From assembly GCA_031002005.1 (NCBI GenBank), contig JARYHS010013630.1:233623539-233687538 (forward strand): a stretch of DNA of 64,000 nucleotides, written 5' to 3'. Numbering within the stretch: position 1 is the first letter of the stretch; the number at the start of each line of letters is the position of its first letter. This document shows, in pieces, positions 59,585 through 64,000 of this stretch. This DNA comes from Vandiemenella viatica (taxonomy: Eukaryota; Arthropoda; Insecta; Orthoptera; Morabidae). A program made the position numbers and the translations under genes. Under the pieces are notes generated by a model that did not search any database, had not been told where the DNA came from, and was given only the letters and a program-made list of their open reading frames with translations.

Positions 59585-61010
59585 TCTTCTCGGGGTTCCA
59601 GCCGCATAAAAATGTCACATTTGTTATAACTCGTAAACGAACTGACAAAATCTAACGATATAGATGTCGTTTTGAAGAGGAAGTTTGCCTTCTTCTGACA
59701 TTACTTGCGAATTTCTCGCCTCTCCCTTCCTCTACTTCCAGTCACATCTGACATCATTATGTTTTCAGGCCTAAATTGACGATTTCAGTACTTGCCGAAC
59801 GTTCAGCGAGAAAGGTCTGCTGACGCTATATAGCAGTGCTCTGGTGAGTTCCAGGAACTGAAGGTCGAAGGTAGACATCGTTGTTACAATTTGAAACAAA
59901 AGTGAATTCTCCCCCAAAATTTTGAAAACATTACAGTCACGTGGGAAACGGAAAATACATAAATCTTTAGGAAATATTAACAAAACTAAACAACAATGCA
60001 TGTTAGATGCGGAGCGGAATAAGAAATACAGAGAAAGAGAGAAAAAATTGGCACTGGAAAACTTGGTTTCAAAAAATTATTCGAGGATATTAACAAAATA
60101 GAAACAACGCTGCGAACAATGACTAGCCTTCTACATTAAGTTAAACTCATCAAACCGAAACTTAATCCATTTAAAATGCAAAACGTTGTCGACTCTACAG
60201 ATCGAAAATGAAATTGGACCAAAAAAGTTTTGGAAGGATGTTTTTTTCACGAAATTGATGGCCTGGCGAACGAGTAACTTACGGCAAAGAACTAACTGCA
60301 GAAAATCCAATACCCTTTTATTTGTAAGCTATGCCAGAAATGTGTATTCTTCCAATATAATAACATATTTAGAAATATACTAAAAAAAACTTTTCAGGAC
60401 GTTGTAAATAAATAAATTTTCGGGCTTCCAGCCTTGTAAAATGTCACAATTATGTGACGTTTCGAACGCGTCTATGTCTGTTCTTGTTTCAATTTTCATA
60501 CTGGAAGTTGGATATCTTGCAAGAGGATATGTACCTAGTCAACGCCTCACCTGAAGATGCACAAAATCTACATCAATGGAAGAAGAAGTCCAGTGAAGCA
60601 GACCGTGAAATACGTAATTAATGCAAAGAAGAAGAATTCGTTACGTCCTTTCATCTGATGTGGCTAAAAAACTCGACGAACATTTCGCGTGTGACCCAAG
60701 TGGATGTCAGCATTCACTACGGTAATATATCTCCATCTGAAAGGAATTCTTGTCATGACCACGTACAGAATTGGCTTCTGTGAGATCTGGTAGTGTTTCT
60801 CGGGGTCAGAGTGGAGGAACTTCCCGAAATACCCTACGCAGTATGTAAGGCCAAACAACCCACGAATACAGGGAATCGTGAAATTTGTTGTGGTTTAATA
60901 AATTGTGGTTGGCAGAAAAGAACAATATCGGAGATAAACATCGTTGAGAGATTTAGGAGTACGTCATGTGGACTAATTCTAGTCAAGTCCTGAAGCCTGC
61001 GGACTGGAGT
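59585..61010 (+). mobile_element. Possible Penelope-like element relic
   Basis: A block TTCCAGCCGCATAAAAATGT followed by CACA (about 59596) recurs as TTCCAGCCTTGTAAAATGTC plus ACA (about 60426), followed there by GTGACGTTTCGAACGCG. CCTGAAGATGC comes further on (about 60551). Such wording recalls, from memory, the flanking repeats of Penelope-like elements. About 400 bases downstream the plus strand reads ICCGLINCG then KRTISEINIVERF (60882-60956). This faintly resembles a GIY-YIG endonuclease segment, but without a GIY motif. No reverse transcriptase was recognised. Low confidence. Confidence 0.25.
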
Positions 61011-61019
61011 CAGCTGAAC

Positions 61020-61690
61020 CCAGAGTCCGCAAGAGCACACTTCGGATCCCAGCCCAGCAGACTGCTGATTAGGGTGGCAGTGAGCGACTGTTCGAGGAGG
61101 ACGCCCTCCGCGGGGATGGGGTGACAGTGGCCTGATGACAGGGCCGCTCATGGCCACATCACTGAACAGCAACGGCAGAGCTGGTGTATCAAGCCAATGG
61201 CTGACTTCTGACCATACCGTAATAATTAACATCGAAGCTATCCACAAAATAAATCCGTAAGTTCCCGGATATCATTAAAGTTGTGTACGTTGTAACGACG
61301 ATTTCATGCATTATTCATTCATGATTTTCAAATCGCTAGCCTGGTAAATAATTGTAAGTTTATGTTAGGAAGAGTTAATAAATACTGAATATTAGGCAAT
61401 ATTTTGGAGGTCACAATTAATGAAAAATAGAGCATTTGATTTATGATGGTTTTTATAATTAATCAATTGATCGATTAATATATGCTTACAAAACACGTAT
61501 GCAGAGTTATTATTACACATGAGAGGAAGAAAGAAAGTGATCTCATCTTTCAGAATATCAAAAAGACAGTATTTTAATGGTTTTACCTATTAACTCTATG
61601 AATAAGTCGTACAATTTAAATGAGCTGCTTATTCAAGTAGAGGAAATGAATTAAAATACAAATTATACGTTTTTGGACTCTATTAATTGT
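61020..61690. other. Unassigned DNA
   Basis: The start (61000-61190) is GC-richer, with an open minus-strand frame (61247-60834) of no recognisable domain. The rest is AT-rich without features. Confidence 0.35.
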
Positions 61691-61994
61691 AACCGAGTGA
61701 GGTGGGTGGGAGATAACGTTCTTACCTCGGTTTAGGGGGTTCGAAAATCCCCGAATTCCCCCTCCCCCTCCCCTCCGCTCCCCCTCCCCTCCCCCTCCCC
61801 CTCCACCTTCCCCCCGTCCGGGCATCCAGATTTGGATTTTCCTTGGTTTCCCCAAATCACTCCAGGCGAATGCAGGGATGCTTCCATCAAAACACCTTGA
61901 ACGAATTTCTTCCCATTCCCTGCCCCCAGACCCATCCCGCCTATAATGACCTCGACGTCGACGAGGAGGAAAGAAGTAAAAAAAAAAAAAAAAG
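61691..61994 (+). repeat. tRNA-derived SINE, family A, with internal pyrimidine expansion
   Basis: The head starts AACCGAGTGAGGTGGGTGGG with a B-box GGTTCGAAAATCCCC at about 61739. At 61756-61816 a (CCCCTCC)-type array of about 60 bases sits between the B-box and the CCGTCCGGGCATCCAG block. The body and the CCTCGACGTCGACGAGG end are well kept, followed by a 16-base A tail. The array probably grew from the CCCC of the normal AATCCCCGTCC. Confidence 0.88.
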
Positions 61995-61998
61995 TTTA

Positions 61999-62187
61999 AT
62001 TCCCGTCCGGACATACAGATTTAGAATTTCTATTGTTTCTTTTGTTTCCCATAGACACTCCATGCGAGTCCCTGGATGGTTCTTTCAAAAGGCCATGACC
62101 GAAATCATCTCCGTTCCTTGCCCCAATTCTTTACCGCCTCTAATGATCTCGATATCTGTGAGCCATAGCACAAAAAAAAAAAAAAAA
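61999..62187 (+). repeat. SINE family A, head-less copy following the previous one
   Basis: Begins TCCCGTCCGGACATACAGAT, corresponding to the sequence just after the B-box. The body (CTGGATGGTTCTTTC, AAAAGGCCATGACCG, CTAATGATCTCGATATC) and a 16-base A tail (62172-62187) follow. It starts a few bases after the tail of the preceding copy, giving a head-to-tail pair. Confidence 0.8.
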
Positions 62188-62189
62188 TA

Positions 62190-63628
62190 CTGAAAGATCG
62201 CTAGACTAATATTCAGTTTATTAGCGCACGTTAGTTTAAAATATCTTCTTCAGAAATATCCGTACGCTAAGGCACGTTGTTGATACGCCATGACAAAAAT
62301 TGTGTTTAGCCTTAAGGACAGTAGCGCTGGGGATTGTTAGAGACGATTGGCCGAGGCGATCCGGGTCTCAGTTTTTGGGTCGGGGATTAGTCTGACATTT
62401 GGATGCCTGGGGGCTGATGAGCTCTGCGGAGGCAGGCGGCGCCGCATTACGCCGGCTGCCTGCGCTTTTATCAGCGGCCGTCCCAGCAATTTCACACTCT
62501 CTTCCTCTCCTTCTCTCCGCTTTTTATCCGCTCGGCCAGCCGGCACTTTAGCTGCGCGCGTGACGCGTCTTTCCGCCGTGATAGCAGTCGTACCAGCCTA
62601 ATGGGCACCCTCCTTCCCGCTCCCTTTGTAACACCCACGTCGCAGCCATGAGACGCAATTTCTCACGTATAGGCGGTCACACTTCAACAAACAAAACTCA
62701 TTTGAAGAAGTGCTTTTCAATATGCTTGTCATCTAATTAACAGTCAGATGCAATGTATCTGTCTCTAACAAACAAAAGAAAATATAAACTGATAATGGTA
62801 TCAAGCTTCTGCATTTTATAAACAAAAGTAGACGCCTATTTGGACTTTTTTCACGAAGGAATCGTGTTACGAAGATAAATATCTTTTTAAAAAAATACTG
62901 TAGCTTATTTAAAGTAGCTTATGGGATATTTCCAACAATTTTACTAACATCTATGTCACATCGGGGACGTATAGATAATTTTTCAGCCCTATGAATAAGT
63001 TTTGCAATGCAAAATAATCTGTTAAAAAAGCTATTGTTACCACTCTGTGCACGAAATGGTACATAGCAGAACAATTAATGTAATGACTTGATGGTCCGCA
63101 GTTAAAATAAATATTTTGATACAAATATATACGTAAAGGGGCGGCCACGAAGATCACCCAGTAGACCGCCTGACTACGACCCGGGCGACGGGGGCACAAT
63201 ACCCGATAAAAGCAAACTTTTTCTTCGAAGCTGAACGTCAGGAACGGCTTCCCAAGCCCATTCAGCAGGCTATCCAATGAGTACCGTGGATGAAGCTCCG
63301 AAGGAAGGTAAACGATGGCGAAAGCGTGGCGCTGACTCCTTTACATTCCTTCTAGTGTGGAAAGATGTAATTGGAAGGCGAATTCTGCGGGAAGCGGCAG
63401 GAATCTCATGACATTTACCATTATTTACGAAAAGGGAAATTATTGCAAGTGCGTCTCCACCGCTAAAACAAATATTTTAATAAGAAAAAAGTGCGGTAAA
63501 GACGATTATTGTTACCGCATACTGTAATAGTCTCGAACGATTCCAAAATAACACCGTCGTAGTATAAGCAGGAGGCAAAGAGAGTTTCTATGTAGGGGCA
63601 ACTTTACCTAGCCTCCAGCAGCAAGTAC
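62190..63628. other. Unassigned DNA containing a CpG-rich island
   Basis: AT-rich on both sides of the island at 62340-62650. A GC-richer patch at 63130-63290 has no recognisable content. Confidence 0.35.
62340..62650. promoter_or_regulatory. CpG-rich island, possible regulatory element
   Basis: GCGGCGCCGCATTACGCCGG near 62438 and GCTGCGCGCGTGACGCG near 62551 give a high CpG density. CGCTTTTATCAGCGG near 62464 holds a GATA-type and Abd-B/caudal-type core. Open frames on both strands are a composition effect. It could be a promoter or conserved noncoding element; no transcript evidence is available. Confidence 0.28.
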
Positions 63629-63635
63629 AAGTCCA

Positions 63636-63857
63636 CCGAGCATGGTGGGTGAGCGGTAACACTCTGGCATCGCATTCGGGAGGACATGGGTTCAAATCCC
63701 CTTCCTACCATCCAGATCAACCCCAGATCACTCCAGGCCAATGCCGGGATGTTTCCTTCAAAGTACGATAGCCGAATTCCTTCCCGTTCCTTTCCCTCAT
63801 CCTTTTACACCTCTAATGACCTCGACGTCGACGAGGCGTAAAGCCATAACGAAAAAA
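63636..63857 (+). repeat. tRNA-derived SINE, family A, with 7-bp target duplication
   Basis: Flanked by AAGTCCA at 63629-63635 and 63858-63864. It starts CCGAGCATGGTGGGTGAGCG, with a B-box GGTTCAAATCCCC at about 63688, then the body with an internal deletion after CATCCAGAT. The CCTCGACGTCGACGAGG end follows, then GCGTAAAGCCATAACG and an A tail. Confidence 0.92.
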
Positions 63858-63864
63858 AAGTCCA

Positions 63865-64000
63865 CTTTGAAATTGTGTATTCACAGTGAAAGAAAGGAAT
63901 AATGGACATTTAGGAGGTCTCGTCCCGGAGGTGAATGACCACTTCGACGATTTGAAGATGGCTTGTTAAACATTAATGATAAGATAATTCCTGAAAAAGA
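63865..64000. other. Unassigned DNA at the window end
   Basis: No recognisable feature. Confidence 0.4.

Noticed and set aside
61130..61150. CCTGATGACAGGGCC as possible hammerhead core
   Set aside because: No GAAA element and no stems I or III.
62405..62430. CTGATGAG as possible hammerhead core
   Set aside because: No GAAA partner or stem II follows at a suitable distance.
3740..63857. tRNA genes suggested by several perfect B-boxes
   Set aside because: The boxes are followed by repeated SINE bodies and A tails and the heads do not form good cloverleaves; they are SINE heads.
1..64000. CRISPR array, rRNA genes, prophage or bacterial operon
   Set aside because: No regularly spaced repeats, no rRNA blocks and no dense coding; all signals are eukaryotic.

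Overview
The window reads as insect nuclear DNA that is almost entirely non-genic. It is AT-rich, has no operon-like packing, carries no convincing multi-exon host gene, and holds many transposable-element copies of different ages. The element mix (a tRNA-derived SINE in many copies, an I-group LINE, Jockey-like and CR1-like LINE relics, Tc1-like transposons, TTAA and other short inverted-repeat elements, LTR pieces) and the low gene density suggest a large-genome insect. My guess is a polyneopteran (grasshopper, cricket or stick insect), because the SINE resembles repeats I associate with those genomes. That is inference and could not be checked here.

Layout. 1-650 is a GC-richer stretch full of short hairpins and of unknown nature. 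651-15300 is mostly unique AT-rich DNA with SINE copies, a 388-bp inverted-repeat element (5004-5391), two decayed Tc1-like transposase relics (about 6985-7290 minus, 11000-11480 plus) and a TTAA-flanked 747-bp element (11774-12520). It also has GC-richer islands that could be regulatory (4400-4620, 12710-12990, 14680-14960). 16345-20260 is a decayed Jockey-like LINE on the minus strand, split by a 1225-bp solo LTR whose 4-bp target duplication and pre-insertion reading frame can both be read. 20600-27070 holds more SINEs, a pure AT microsatellite, a CR1-like reverse transcriptase relic (25636-26535, minus) and a second SINE family with a 12-bp target duplication. 29925-31330 is an unclassified repeat built of head-to-tail monomers, which returns at 57430-58390.

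36447-42953 is the best-preserved element: a full-length I-group non-LTR retrotransposon with an 11-bp target duplication. Its ORF1 has three zinc knuckles. Its ORF2 has endonuclease, reverse transcriptase, RNase H and a C-terminal Cys/His motif. It ends in a tandemly duplicated 3' end. Both ORFs carry frameshifts, so this copy is dead. 48454-49901 is the most unusual object: a Tc1-like element turned into a long palindrome. Two 615-bp arms, identical as far as I can compare, are mirror copies of the transposase 3' half around a 218-bp centre. The N-terminal DNA-binding part is gone, but the DDE catalytic core reads through. It appears to sit inside a candidate solo LTR (47387-50017). 50569-52240 is a three-copy repeat structure (two direct copies, one inverted), bracketed by a 23-bp direct repeat. 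59580-61010 may be a Penelope-like relic. The end of the window has three more SINE copies, one expanded into a pyrimidine tract, and a CpG-rich island at 62340-62650.

How the parts work together. The LINE supplies the enzymes (nicking, reverse transcription) of the type the SINEs depend on. The short-to-long target duplications and A-rich tails of both fit target-primed reverse transcription. The inverted-repeat elements depend on cut-and-paste transposases, of which only broken Tc1-like copies are present. No tRNA, rRNA, CRISPR or prokaryote-type feature was found. Long stretches remain in which I see only unique AT-rich DNA.
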